From contig RQOL01000863.1 of the NCBI GenBank assembly GCA_013076295.1, positions 1,430,180 through 1,494,179 of the forward strand: a stretch of DNA of 64,000 nucleotides, read 5' to 3'. Below are positions 1 through 13,900 of this stretch, in pieces. Position 1 is the stretch's first letter; the number at the start of each line of letters is the position of its first letter. Below the pieces are notes generated by a model. The model saw nothing but the letters and a program-made list of their open reading frames with translations, made no database searches and was not told where the DNA came from. The translations under genes and the position numbers were made by a program. The DNA comes from Sanderia malayensis (lineage: Eukaryota; Cnidaria; Scyphozoa; Semaeostomeae; Pelagiidae).

Positions 1-386
1 TTAAAATGCAAACAATTTCTCAAAGTTTGTTGTTTTCAAACTTTGTTGCACGCTTTTGACTTCTTTCGGAACTTGCTACGGGTCTCTTGCTTCGCAGTGA
101 AAATATTTTATTTTATGAAGTTGAAACAAGATATGAAAGAATGATTTTGTTTTGTTTAATATGATTGCCTCTTTTGATTTTTGATTTTTCTCAAAGCGAT
201 ATTACTTGTTTTCATATTTTTTCGCGGATCGCACGGGCTCAAAATCTTTTCTCTGTCCTCCCTTGAACTACCCTCCCCACCAAAATGCGGAATGCAGAAC
301 AGCGGAATATTGGAACGGCATGGATTCATGCGGCGATGTTGTAATGTCAGATTGAACTGAAACTCATGAGAACATTTGTGTTCTAG

Positions 387-3300
387 GAGGATATTCAAGA
401 AAAGATTCAAGATGTTCAACAAGAAATCAAGTCCTTTAGTAAAGAACAAGTCAGTAATTATTGTCAATTTTCATCTTATTAACACGTTTTAATTCTTATT
501 ATTGTTTTTACAACTACTAAAAGTTTTCAAGAATGTTAAAACAGCTGAGAAAAAACGCATGCGTATTGACAGTATTGCGGCCTTTGCAGTAACGCTCTGA
601 AGGTCTCAATTCGTGCCGTGTTATCTTCCGTAGAAGGAGGTCATTGATAAAATCCGGAACTCCGTTACACTATCAGATGAGAAAGCATTTGTGCCTGTAA
701 ATGGGGAGCTATCCGCATCAGATTTCAAAAAAGTAAGGATAGATTGTTTAATTGTGAAATTTTTTGCGTTCGCCCTTGTTCTAAAAGAGCATAGATATTC
801 CATCCAGACTTATATTGTTTGGTATTCTTTTTTTCAGTTTTCCGTTCCGGTGAAAAGGCAACCGGAGCTTACTGTTCCAATTAAAGTACCAGACTTTCAG
901 CTGTGGTATAATCGAAACGTAAAACGGGAATCTCCCTTTTTTAATTTATGCTAATTTATACAGCACGCATTATTTAATTTTTTCTTATAGATTTGAATAA
1001 GTAAATACTCGCATGGAAAAGTCCCCCATACCTTTAATGGTTCATTATATTTTTATGTTATTATTTATTTGTTATTTGTAATATCTTATACATTGTTTAT
1101 GGTTTTAGATCGATGAGATAGAAGGGAAAATCAAGAAGAATGCGAAAAAGGAAATCACAACCATCAAGAAAAACAAACGACCAAACTCTCCTGAGGTTGG
1201 CTCCTTTGTTATTCTAAAATCATGGACTCGCTCCGAGTCTATTTCGCATAGAAGCTCCAGGGGACTGCGAAGGAGGGAAAAACCACAGCGACACCTCCCC
1301 TGTTGCTTCCCCGCAGTCTCTTTTGGGAATAGACTTGCAGCAAGTGTGGTTAAAAGTCATTGCTTTTACTCTACCATAATAAGCTTGCCTATTTGAATAC
1401 TTTACACAAAAGACACCATCTCGATTGTTATTGTTATGGTGTATATTATTGCCAGATTGTTCCGAATTTTATACCTGATTCTTTTAAGCGTGTTCACATA
1501 TCGGTTCCATGTTTTTGTCTCCCTGTTACAGGATTTACACTTGATTTTCATTATTATTTGCTTCGCAGCAAGACAACTTTCTGGAAAAACTTGGACTTGT
1601 GAGTCAAGAAAAGTTTGCTGGTAAGATTTGATACTTTTTATATCTATTGCCTTAAGTTTTGGTATTTTGTATATTGTATATTGTTTTGGTACTGAAGGAT
1701 ACTGCCAGAGATTTCTCTATGACGCGTGGCTAATCTTCGGATGTAGAGAATTTTAGGAATGAAGTATGATGAGGATTTTCGGACTTGCTAACAACTGTTA
1801 AATATGTTATTTCTCATTTTCAGAAATGAAGTTCAAGCAGCAAGATAGAAAGCGCAGAACGCGAAGCGTTCCAAGCTACCTCCTCTTGTTTTCAACCGAT
1901 AACGAAAAGGTATTTGATCTCCACCCTGCACATACTCTGATTGCCTGACGTTGTCACTTGTTTCACGCGATGTTGGTTATATTCTAGGGCGAGGGGTCGT
2001 CAGGCGAGTCTTCTGAGTTAGAACTGATCGGCAGGGAGTTGAACAACAAGAAAAAGCGAGGTATGAAATATATGTGATTTGGGTTTTTTGATTTATTAAT
2101 AATCACCAATATAATACCGTAATGCTTCGATTAAACGCCCCCTTCTTATAAGCGCTCCCCTCGAATAAAGGCCGCCCTATTTTAAACATTTTTTCAATAA
2201 ACGCCTTCTTCTTATAAGCGCTCCCCTCGAATAAAGGCCGCCCTATTTTAAACATTTTTTCAATAAACGCCTTCTTCTTTTAAACCCCTCTCGAATAGAA
2301 GCCCCCTAAATTATCAAAGAAGTTCATAAATGCCCCGTTTAATCGAAACATTACGGTAGTTAGAAAAGTCGCTATTGAAGTCAATGCCTGTATGTTAGAT
2401 TTTCAACCATTTGTGTCGCATCTTGTATGTTCAAAGGGAGCTTGCAAGCTCAGAGCGGCACAAGTGCTAATGGAAAAGTCTTGCAACTCGAACACTTAAA
2501 CCTGACTGGATATTTTACAGTGCTATTCACTGTCTGTGTTGCTTGGGGGCCCGCATTAGCGCAATAATGTCTTTTAATGCCTATGGTGTTCATTTCTCAT
2601 TGTCTTTAGAGACAATGCTTCATAATGCAGAATAATGCATAATATTGAAGTTAATGAGGCAGTTGACGTTTAGGACATTGCTTATGGCTATTGTGTAGCT
2701 GGACCTTTGATAAATTTGATATCCTTTGCTGTTTATGACTTTATAGGATGGGCAAATTTGTCTTGGAAAATGAGTGTTTCAGCCGTCGCGCTCAGCACTA
2801 GGAATATGTATGCAAATAGGAAAATGGGAAGAGGATGTAGTCCTGTTTCTTGTCTTTCATGCAAGGGTTGTTTTAAGATTTGCCATTTTGCCATTTTTCA
2901 GATAAAGCTCCGAAATGTAATTGGCTTCCTGTTCGAAAGAAGAAAAAGAAAGAAGAAAGCCAGGAGATTCTTCCACTTGCTTCTTCAATAATTACTACAA
3001 CCGAAGGGGTGAGTTATTCAGTTCAAGAGGTCAATATGTCACGAGCCTTATGTCAAGTGGAGGTCATAGGTTATAAGTGACAGTAATCCACGAGCTTGTA
3101 TAGTATAGATCGTAAAATATGAACGATAGCTCAAGCATGGTTCATAAGCTCTTAGCTAAGGTCAAAGACAATTTAAGCAATAAGCCATAGATCAAGTAGA
3201 GGTCATTAGCTGCAGGGATATTGGAACCGGGACCTCTAGGGGCACGTGCCACTCCCCCCCCCCAACAACAATTTTAGAAAACTATGTGTCCCAAGAGATG

Positions 3301-6300
3301 CCCCTACTAACCTCTTTACCCCGCCAATTTTGAAATGCTTCCCATGTTTGTGATAAGCTGCAAGTTAATGTCAAAGGTACAATATAACTTTGACTAACAA
3401 GTTAAGTTATGTCAGCTCCATTTTTGCCATCGACGACTTTTGTGGCGTGCTCATCGCGATAATCGTGGTCGAATCAGTGAGAGTTCAAACTACGTGGAGC
3501 TATGCATATTAGACTGTGTCATTTATCGTGTTTTATCTGATTTCAGGCTGACATTCACGATTTCCACGAACTAATTTGTTCTACGTGCCACGATGCTGGT
3601 AACCTGCTCATGTGCGACACGTGTGATCGTGTTTATCACCTTACGTGTCTCCGACCTTCGCTGCCGAGAGTCCCCCCTGGCATGTGGTTCTGTCCCAAAT
3701 GCGTGGTAAATACAACTGTGTTTATTCTTGCGTAATCTTGTGCGGCATAAGCACTCCAACTGGCGTTTTCCACAAGACATTAATCTTGGTAGAGTTTTTA
3801 GCTCTAGCCATTACTCTACCAGAGTTTCTAGCCATTACCTGTTTGCATTGGGATCATATAGAGCATTGTACATCTTGAATTGGATCTATCGTTACCACTT
3901 CGAGGGATTTTTTCAAGCTGGTAGAGTTTTTTTTCATATGCATGCCTGCATGCAGTATGACTTTCGGCTCAGTCTTGTGTTTTTGGGCAAAGAGTCATTG
4001 ACCATTTTATTGTTTGTGAACAAAAGACTGTTGGTTTTCCTATTGTTTTCCATGAGGAAATAACCAATCCGTGACTTGGCAGCTTAGAATAGAACAGTGT
4101 TCCAGATCAATAGGCTCATCGTTTTTATCAGTGACTGTTAACTCAGCGACTGAAATTAATGCCTTTGATCAGTTCATAGTGGCAACTCAGATCTGCACTA
4201 CTATACTATGAATCACTGCCTTAGATCATTGCCTTAGATCAGCCCTTCTGCTTTACATCAGTGCTATGGATTACCGTCGTAGATAGATCAGTGCGTTAGA
4301 TCAGTGCCTTTGTACACACCAATAGAATGTTACAACTTGGTTTTTTAATGAACCTTTCATTTGATTGCCCCATTGCTTATTGAATAACGAAGATTTTTGT
4401 TGCCCAACAGGAACGATTAAAAGACATTGCGATTCCCGATGTTGATAAGTTGAAAACTGATCAAGATGCTTTGGAAACGTTTAAAACCGGTAGGCCAACT
4501 TAACTATATTACCACGTACCACCACTATTTTAAATACCTGCTTATTAATTTCTTGTTGAACTTTGCTTCGACCATCTGCCCTACATTGTTAGTAATCACT
4601 TGCTAACGCCAGCGTCTGGAGTATATTCACTGTTGAAGTTTGGTTTTTTATAAAAAAATTGGTGTATCCAAATGTAAGCAATATTCTTGTTTACGTTCGG
4701 TCGGTACAGGCTCTCTGAGAAATCTTTAATGTCACGCACATTAATCCTTGTTTTGCAGACTTGAAAGACAGAAGAAAATTGGCCCTTGCAGCGGCGCTGG
4801 AAATTCGGCGCCAGAGACACAATTACGGAGTTCAAATCAAGCAGTTTACATCATCTTATTCTGTGAGTGATTTTGTTTTTATCTTTTATATTTCGCTGTT
4901 TCAGTACAGCTCTATGCTGGAGTTGGCGTTATTTGACGTCGATTTATCTCGTACTAATTTAAGCCCTGTTGGTAAAACATGGTCTTGGTTTTCTCTCTGC
5001 TTGGGCGGTATTGCGGTGCCGCTGAAATAACATCAGCTGTATAACGGTGGATATGTCTTGGGTTAACTTGCAAGACCTCTTGAATATGCATGCAATTTTC
5101 TCTAAACGGACATTTCTATAAAGCGGAGCGGACACCTCGTTAAAGCGGGCAGCTGACACTATTTCTTTGTCCTGAATACACACAAAACTTTTTGTTTGAA
5201 AATTTGAAGATAAAATTTGAAAACAAAACTTAAAACACATTCTGTTTTATTACATTTATAACAGTGTCGTGTCCTGTGTCGCTTGCTCTTTTTGTTTTCC
5301 AGATTTGTGTTCTTTGTTGAATTATGTAGACCACGTTTTTGCAAAGATTTCTTTCTTTTTCAATCTCCTGATGAAGACAGTTCACAGCTCTTTTATTTCT
5401 TTCTTGCAAATATTTGCATAAAATTTTCAATTTGTAACCACTACACCTCATTTATTTTCTTTTTGTGACTCGAGAAAAGGTCTTGCAGCTCTTTTCTTTG
5501 AAGAACACTGTCCTTTATATATTTATACCATGCACTGATTCTTTGGACTATCCCCAATAATTTCTGTTTCATTTATCACAACAAGGGCGTTTTGATCCTC
5601 TGAATTCTCAGGCTCTTGGGTGCATGGAAGAACTCCATGGAAGATCATTTATCAATTTCCATATGTCTTCTTATTGACATTCGTTTTAGTTATTGAAATG
5701 ATATCAATACCTTTTTACATGAGCTCATCCGCCCTCAGAAACGGTGATTTTCAATACGGCACGCACCTCGTTAAAAGAGTCACCATTGCAATATCCCAAA
5801 CATGTCTGCTTTACACTTGAGTTGTGCAGTGAACTTCACTGCTTTGTTACACGGAAATGCTTCAACCATGCTTGGTAGAGGATTTGAACTTTGATCTCTG
5901 CAACCTTACCCTATGCATTTTGACCCAGGATTTCATGGCTTTGTGATGCGCAGATAATGCTTGTTTCGCCATGTTTTTTAGAACCCTACCTCGACTGCCT
6001 TGCTATTTAAAGCTTGATTGATAATTTTGTGGCTCTGTGGCCCATGACCCTCACTTTTTTCCGACTTTAACTTCTGCTACTTTGCCCTTTCAAGCTTGAC
6101 TTGTTGAACCGTGTTTTTACCACTTGTTTTTGCTATCTTTGTACTTATTACGCTGTTGTGAACTACACGTGGTCAAACTACACGTTGTGAACTACACAAA
6201 GGTCAACCTTTATCCAATACACCGTTGTCTTTGACTATTCATCTTTGCTTGGCCCGTTGTTCATGCTTAGTTTGCCGTGCACTTTAAGTGTACCTTTGGC

Positions 6301-6596
6301 TTCTTTCGCTCTGAACTGAACGTTAAATTGGTTCAATTACGAATCCGTATTAAGACCAGACATTGCAAGAGGTTCCCCCAACAACTCGCAACCAGGGGTA
6401 GTTCCAAGGTCATGACCTCCGAACTCTATCGACCCCCAATGTAAACTCCCATTGCGTATTCTTCGATACCATATGCAGCTCCTTTTTTCCCCAGACACAA
6501 TCACTTGCCAAAAAGGCTTCATTGGACAGCATAGAACAGCTGAGTACATCTCTGACCAAAATTAAATCATTTATGTCTCTTGTAAATATTAATTGA
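387..6596 (+). CDS. PHF21A: PHF21A/B-like PHD-finger protein (5' partial)
   Basis: Chromatin reader homologous to PHF21A (BHC80), which in vertebrates binds unmethylated H3K4 within the LSD1-CoREST complex. Twelve exons keep phase: 387-449, 634-732, 838-918, 1109-1195, 1569-1620, 1824-1909, 1988-2060, 2902-3008, 3547-3705, 4411-4489, 4759-4862, 6495-6596 (363 residues, stop TGA). The first two exons form the N-terminal coiled coil. Exons 5-6 carry the family block around LGLVS and QDRKRRTRS (human: QERKRRT). Exon 9 is a complete PHD finger with C-x2-[13 protein letters not shown] and GMWFCPKC. The last three exons give the C-terminal coiled coil ([15 protein letters not shown] aligns with the human end). 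No AT-hook GRP motif is visible; a lysine-rich run lies before the PHD finger. Human PHF21A has extra N-terminal residues, so at least one exon lies upstream. Exon 12 is the least secure. Confidence 0.85.
2115..2358. mobile_element. MITE, CCGTAATGCTTCGATTAAACGCC family
   Basis: Ends are TACCGTAATGCTTCGATTAAACG and its complement. Inside, a unit of about 65 bp (AACGCC..CTTATAAGCGCTCCCCTCG) is repeated. It lies in an intron of the PHF21-like gene. Confidence 0.7.
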
Positions 6597-8130
6597 ATTG
6601 ATTTATATTAATTAGTTGATTTTCTGTTTGTGCATATATATATATATATTAACTACATATATATATATACTGTAATCATTCGATAAGGCCCGGGAAGTTT
6701 CTTCAAAGGTTCACGTTTAAAAGGGGGCTTATTTTATAGGGGGGGGGTAATCGAATTATTACAGTATATTTATTTTTGAGTAATCTACCTAAATTTTATT
6801 ACTATGACTGAATGAAATTGTATGTTTAGTGCTACATGCACGTAATTCAATTATCTGGTCTTTAATTTCGTATATTTATAGCATATCATATGCTATATAA
6901 GGAGTAGGTGCTAGGCTGGTGTTGGTGAATTGAACTGCATTGGTCCTTTTGTTGTTTTGTGTTTTTAAATGGATAGTATTTTACTGATGTCAATGAAATG
7001 TGAAAGCCTTTCTTTTGGTCATCCTTCACGTTCAAGTGATCATAGTTATCTTATCATGAAGAGCACATGGTCCTTCATATTACGTTATGAAGACCACACG
7101 ATTCTGTGGTCTTGCAAGATCCTTCGCAGAGCAAGATGTCGGGATTTCCCCGATGGCACATGTTCCATTGAAGCAACGTTCTTCTTGATAGCAGTATTTT
7201 GTGACAGGTGCGGCTGGGACGTGTGGGCTGTGTTGACAAGTGATAACTAACAATGTTACGCAGATGGTTGAAGCAAAACTCAAATGAGAAATTTATGAGC
7301 AGAAGATTTCGCTCGAACTGCTTGAGACAGGTGAAAACATCTAAAACTTGAAAATTCAACAAGAATCAAGCGTCTCAGCTCAGTTCATGCAAACCACACG
7401 ACAGAAAACAGAATATCGATTCTGATAGGATACAATGATATGTCCTCATATCGCAATCCACGCCATCGCAATCCACGCCATCAAATAGCCATTACAACAA
7501 CGATGACGTTGAATCTAATTTGGTTAGTTTTCATGTGACCTTGCCATTAGAGCTGAGGTTCTCGTTCCCTTCTGATTTATGGATATTGCAATGATGTGGA
7601 CTGGTGTTGCTGTAGTGAGGAAGTGACAGTCTAGTTCCATTTTTCGTGTTATTATTGTGGCACCCAGCACGGCTGGTATAGATGAAGAGGACGTTTCGCT
7701 ACACGTCCCACGCACATTTAGCTCCAAAACACGATACTCAGATTACTGTATTTTGCAACAGAAGAAAAAGGTGTCTGTACTCAGCAAACTGCAAAAGCCG
7801 ATTGGTGAAAATACAAAGGAGATAAAAAAAGATATAATGATTATATTAATAAAAGCAGAGGTCTACAGAAGAACACGCCAGTTTAAAGAGGAGGACATGA
7901 GTTGGCACAATTAGATGCAGACGTAAATAAAAAGTTATAAGCACATGTAAGAAGTGTTGATACAAGAGAATTCGAGTGTGTACACGGATATAAAGTGTTT
8001 ACAGTAAGAAAGATTAAATCTCTTTCCAAGAAAGATTAAGACTCTATCTAAAAAGATTACAAGAAGATATCAGTGTGTGCAATAAGATGTCTTTCAAGTT
8101 CTGAAGCTTTCAACGGACATTGTATTGAAG
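6597..8130. other. Spacer after the PHF21-like gene
   Basis: Probable 3' untranslated region, then intergenic sequence. A short AT microsatellite sits near 6635-6670 and a small inverted-repeat element follows at 6668-6766. Open frames at 6969-7250 and 7657-7914 show no recognisable domain and no supported splice pattern. The end of this stretch probably contains 5' leader of the exon at 8131. Confidence 0.4.
6668..6766. mobile_element. MITE, TACTGTAATCATTCG type
   Basis: About 100 bp with complementary ends TACTGTAAT and ATTACAGTA, and a GGGGGCTTATTTTATAGGGGGG interior typical of the same broad group as 22162-22431. Confidence 0.55.
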
Positions 8131-8158
8131 ATGTTTTCAAGGCGTCGCAAGTTAACAG
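8131..8158 (+). other. Candidate alternative first coding exon of the Kv channel
   Basis: ATG followed by nine codons (MFSRRRKLT) and one extra base, ending at a strong donor (AACAG|GTGAGC). The one-base overhang is the same phase as the other first exon (10949-11108) and fits the acceptor at 14463, so it could splice straight to the T1-domain exon. Not supported by homology; the phase match could be chance (one in three). Confidence 0.35.
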
Positions 8159-10948
8159 GTGAGCCATTTTCTTTGATATTTTTCTCTTCTTATCTCGTAT
8201 TTTTATCATGATAATAGTTATTAATGTTAGCAATCTGTTTGAACGTTGCATGGTAGGGGACTAGATAGCCTCTCTGTGTAGATATGTCTGTGAATATTAA
8301 CTGGGTGTAGTTCAAAGCAAGGTGAATACTAGAAAGGCTCAGTGGTTTCTGGTCTTCAATCTGAGTGAAATAGGGTTTCCAATGCTTTAATTGCCTGGAT
8401 TTGCAATTGTCAATCAATTATTCCGGTCGGACCACAGCGGTCGTTTGTCAAGGTGGAGCGAGTAAGCAGTTGCAACGTTCACATTCATGTTGTTATCTTG
8501 TTTTTTTATAAGATAATAGGATAATATGAATGAGAACTTTGAACTTTGCGATAGCAACACATGCACTAAGCACTAATTAACTCTTGGCTATACGCGTAAT
8601 CTCCCCACTAGTTAATGCCAGCTTATTGCTGAAATAACGATGCTACCTTGCAGCAATAATATTGGTTTTTCATGATGCAATAACGAAGTGTTGTTTTACA
8701 ACAATGATTAAGGTAATTGCCTGCTACGGTTATTGATCATGGGTGCGTTTGCGCCTGCGCGACTTGATCTCAGGTAGATGACGTGTAGATTGGAGATTGT
8801 GTGGCATGAACAAGAGGCAGTCCAGAATGAGGTTGTCCAGTTGAGTTGAGATTGTTTTCGTATTTTCAAAGCGCTTCTGTTTTGCTGAGTTTCAAGGATA
8901 GGATCTTGCCACTCATTGGAAAGCTTCTATGAAATGCATTTAAGGCTTCAGAGGTGCCTGGGAGGGGTTAATTTGGGGGGTTTATGAGGTAGAGAGGGTA
9001 ATTAATTGACGGAAGAAGCATTACTGCTGACGAATAGGCTGTTTGTGGAAGAAGATGGCTAAGCCGTTTGTGATGCAAGGAGAAGAAGAGTGAGTAATGT
9101 TTGGAAAGAAGGAAATTGTTAATTTATCTTTGGAAGAAGATAGCGGATTACCTGCAAGAAGGTTAATACAAGACCAAAGTGAAGATGAAAGGAGGTGGAC
9201 CATTTTTGCATTGAAGAAGATAACTCAAGCATTCGTTCATGGAGAACATTAATTTGATTGTGGAAAGAAGAAATGAATAATTGCTTGTTTGAAGAAGAAG
9301 AAATAGATTATCTATGCACACAACACACGAAGACTTTCCACAAGTTAGGCGATGTCGCTAATGCGTTTGCGGAAGGCGACTGGAAGATTCTGTTTGATTT
9401 CTGCATAGAAAGAAGCAAGCATGAATAGAATTATGGTATTTAATCCATGTTGCTTGCCATAATTTTTCCCCAGCTGTTTACATGACGGACTTCAAAGTTT
9501 GCGCGTGTGGATTTTCTTATTCTGGACGGCTGTGCTCCGCTCTCTGTAACAGTGCACGTGTTTTCAGTATGGTAAATTCGCTCTCCAAGCTCGTTATTTG
9601 GCAGCTCTAGAAATTACATAACTTGCAATATTGCACACGTTTCATTTTTTCTGCGACACATGCAGACTTGTACAATTGAGCTTTTTTTTCGTTTGCGTAG
9701 TAGATTATTTTTCACGCCCCTTCCGACTATATAGTCAGCATGTCTGGATAACCCTATGGTTTTTAATGCTTAATACTAGACAATTGTCACTTGGGTACAC
9801 CTAATATGTTCATGTTCTTGTGCTCCACGTTGTAGCAAGACGGCTTTCATGCTAGAATATCAAGTAAGTCTTAAGGTTGGGTTAATGGTGAAGGTAAGGT
9901 TTAGGGTTAGAGTTAGGGTAAGTTTTAGTGTTAGGGTAAGGGTTGGGGCTAGCTTCAGCGCATGTAAAATACATTAAGGGCTATTCGTATATGAAATCCT
10001 TTCCAGCAAGCTTGGAACTGTGGAAAATGTACCTGCAAAAATAGGCATGTTTCATTCCATGTTTCTTTGCATGTTTTTTGTTGCAAGATGCGAAAAAACG
10101 CGTTGTTGTGCTGCTCTGCGACCCTTTCTCGCCAAACTATAAAATTGCAGTGTTGCTATGGTTTTGCAATATGGCCGAGAATGCAGGCAGTTAGGTGATG
10201 AGCTTAACATTTATTAGATGTGTTTCATCCGTTTTGAAACACGTCTTTTAAATGACGACCCACAAGCTGGCTGAATAGAAAGGGTATTTAGGTAGAAAGG
10301 GGAATAGTTTTCATACAAAGGTGACCTTTAAAGTTATGTTAGAACTTAGAAACTCGTCAAACAGAGCAATTATGATGCTATCTTATGAACGGTTGTTTGT
10401 TGCGTTGTCATTCCACTGAAATTGAAGATTGAGGGAGACACGATTTTGTTTTGCCAACTTCGTCATTGCATATATGTATAATTGCTAGGACGCTGTCATG
10501 GTGATGCTCTTTACAATTCACACAACGCTTTCATTTTGCAGCTGTCCACTTTTTCTTTCTCGTGAATTAGTCAGTGTCGCCATTGGTAGAAATAATCAAC
10601 AACAACAACCACAGCAACTTAAAATCGACACGAATTGAACAGCCAGCACATGTCCCAAGATTCTTTGCTCTCGTTTCTGCCACTGTCCAATCATCACCGC
10701 CCATGCCTAACAATCTCAAAAACAGGTACTTTTTGTGTTATTCAATGGCTGGCAACAATCATATGTTGCTCCTGATAGTATAACCATGTACAGTATGGTA
10801 TACTGTAAGCGCTCTTCATACGGTGATTTTCATAGGTCACACGAAGAGAGGAGAACAGGTTAGAGAACTTTGCTTTCATCGTGTAACCTATCGTGTTCGT
10901 GTGCCAAAACTAAACACTAGAAAGACAGCGTTTTGAAAACTTTTGAGT
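8159..10948. other. Upstream/intronic region of the Kv gene
   Basis: No coding exon recognised. 9010-9320 is purine-rich with loose repeats of GAAGAAGA. 9887-9950 is a degenerate TTAGGG-like tract. The stretch just before 10949 may be 5' untranslated leader. Confidence 0.4.
9887..9950 (+). repeat. Degenerate TTAGGG-like tract
   Basis: GGTTTAGGGTTAGAGTTAGGG then diverging TTAGTGTTAGGGTAAGGG; short interstitial telomere-like sequence upstream of the Kv exons. Confidence 0.7.
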
Positions 10949-13900
10949 ATGATGATTTCCAGTATGCCTTACGATATTGTTGAGCAAAACGTTGACAACA
11001 ATTATGTAGCAGCCGGCAAAAAGCGAGTGAAATCATGGCTACTCGATACAGCTGCTGGTGAAATGCGCTCACCGAAAATGAAGTTTCCCATCAAACCTTA
11101 CGAAGAAGGTAAATTTCATAGGCAATCTTACTCTTCGTTATTATCCATGGCAAGCAATTCTCTCGAGGTTTGCAGGGAATGTGTTTGAATACACTTGTTG
11201 CTTACCCGCAAAGCAAACATCTTTATGAATCGATTTTGTCTGTTGTTTTTTGGGCCTTGTGTGTTTTGTACCAATTTAAGACGATACACGCATGTGGCGT
11301 ATGACTCTATATTCATAGTTGTACATTTGAATGTGACAAAATTTTTAGTTTTGTCGCTTAGGCATTTTGAAGGATTTATGAAGCCATGCTAGCTAATGAT
11401 GTAGTATAATATTGTGTTGGTATATCACATAGGAAATGCTGTCCTTGCCGTTATTCAGCGCTCTATATACAAACTCAGAGTTGGTAACAGAAGTACAGAA
11501 CAGAGTGGAATGATTTTCTGTTATGCTGAGTACCAGCAAGAGACAGATACACTACTCAGAGGTTGTTTCGTTACTTGGTTTGACTGGTGCTCTGAAGATA
11601 AACTCAGAGTCCCAGAGAATCAGTCTTCATCTTTCTGTACTTCTGCAATACTGAAGTAATAATTATATGTGGTATATATTTATACATACATCCTTATTGC
11701 ACATATGTGTGTTTGTGTGTATGTGTATGTGTAACAGTAATATTTGAGCATTGGCAAATGTGATTCTAAGATAAGATGTACGTGTTTTTTCTCCTTGGTG
11801 CCCAGAGATTGATTCAATTGTTTTACCTCTAAAAGGCACTGTGCCAGAGAGCAAAGTGAATCTGAGTTTATGTGGTCTAATTGACCCTGGCTCCAACTCT
11901 GACATTGAATCCCACTCTGACTGTAACTCTAACTATTGTTATGATAATGTTCAGAGTTAGAGTCATATCAAATAATCTTAACAATATACACGTTTTTTCA
12001 AGAAAGTAATTTTCAGCTCAGCTCTCAAGCTTTCTTAGCTATTTCAGAATTTCAGTACAAAAACTTTCCTAAGACCTTCTTAGAATAATTTGACCAGTTC
12101 TGTGTTACTGTGCATGCGCGAGAAGGCTTTGTTGTTATTCACGAAACTAGAGTTTCCTTTTCGCACCCAAACTCGCATTTCCTGGTGTGCTATTTTCCGT
12201 TTGAAAACACGAGAATTGAAATTGTTCATCTTTCTCATGTTTTACAAACCCAGTACTAAACTTTCTTAACTTTTTTACGAGCCGAGCCCTACTTTCTTAT
12301 AAAACAACTTTCTTATAGAAAAAAACGTGTATTCATAAAAAGTAATTTTTGAAGTGCTTCTAGCATGATGCATGATGACTGAGCTAAAGATCTTCACGAA
12401 ACTGCCAGGTGGAACGGGTTTTGCAATAATGACTACACGAGGCAGAACTAAAAATAGAATGCTGTAAATACAGGTGATTTAATTTAGGCTACACAAGGTG
12501 ATGCAATAGAGGCGTGAGAGATGCTAAAGGGAAAAGAGTCTGAAATTTTCATTTAACCTTGTTGTCGTTTGTGTATGTAAATGGTGTACACATGGCTTGA
12601 TAAGAGTACATTATATGAGGCATTGAGACGCTATACACAAAACGTTTCTTTTTTCGTCTACACCAACGTGTCGTAACTCTGGCTGAAGCCGTTGCATTGG
12701 CTAAATGTCTGGTTAATATTTAAAAAGAAGGTCTGAATAAATGCTTGCTTTGTGTTTGGCTATGACATTTGATTGACTCTGAATAGTTAATGCCCTTTCC
12801 AGGAGGTATATTTGCATGTTTAGCATAAACATGCATATCAAATTTTAAGCAATGATTTTGTGTGTGTGTGGGTTGGTTAGAAGCAAAGATTCCGTATGAG
12901 GTATGCGTGTTTACAGTGATGATGAGGATTGAATTATTTAAAACTTTTTTAAAAATTTGTTTTTACTGTTTCTCGTTTCGATTCATACTCTATTTAAATC
13001 CTTTTCGCACCATGCCACTCACGAAAATGCGCTTTATCTTGCAGCGTTTTTATTGTATATTGCCAGGACTGCAGCATTTTTTAATCTGAAATTGTAGATG
13101 ATGAAATGACAATTCTCAGATTGCGATATTTTGATTCCATTGTCTCAAAGTAGATCCATGCTTTTTATTGAGCTTCGCATTTATTACTAGTAAATGCGAA
13201 GAAATAAATAGAAACTTTAGCTATGCCTCTGGTGAGAAAGTCCCATACAACTAAACGCTCATCGTTACAGCCGACGGCCAGAAGACAACCAGTCCTAAAG
13301 TGATGAAATGGGTACCAAGCCCCAATGGGGAGGGGGGCATGCGTATAACAAATTTTGCAACTGCGCACAACGAATTTTGAGTCATCTCGTTCAGGGCCTT
13401 TTTGCAAAAGCCTAGGCCTTGAACAGGTGTTTCAGATGTCGTGAATTCAAATACAGGCTACGTCTTTTCTCCTTCTCTGATAATTTCTTCATGGGTTAAA
13501 CCCAACTTTAAGTGTGACTCATTTTATACATACAATCAATGCTTTCAGTTGGCAAATACTTTGCCACAGGCCCCCTTGTCATGTCATGGTGCCTTAGACC
13601 CATGGGAACCGGCAGAGCTTCATATTTGTTTTTTTTTTCCTCAATTCGTAATTTCTTAAATGGACATCAAAATATCAACAACTTTTACCAATTAAACAGT
13701 GTAAATTGTACAAATGGGGCGTTTTCCAGTCATAAAAGGGCGTGGTTTTAAGCATTTCTCCCAGGCAACCTGGACGTGATCAGCTGTTCTTGTTATAGTC
13801 TTGGCATTGTGAACCATTAGTGAAGTTAGTTACACGCAGAAAATTTGTTGCGTGAGGCGAAAATTTGTCATCCGCATGTGCCCTGTCAGGTGCTGTAGAT

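Noticed and set aside
5620..5820. Hydrophobic 66-codon frame as a small membrane protein
   Set aside because: It lies inside the last PHF21 intron with no homology or splice support.
7266..7289. Short exon after an acceptor (MVEAKLK) as the end of the PHF21-like gene
   Set aside because: The exon at 6495-6596 matches the C-terminal coiled coil of human PHF21A and keeps phase, so it is preferred.
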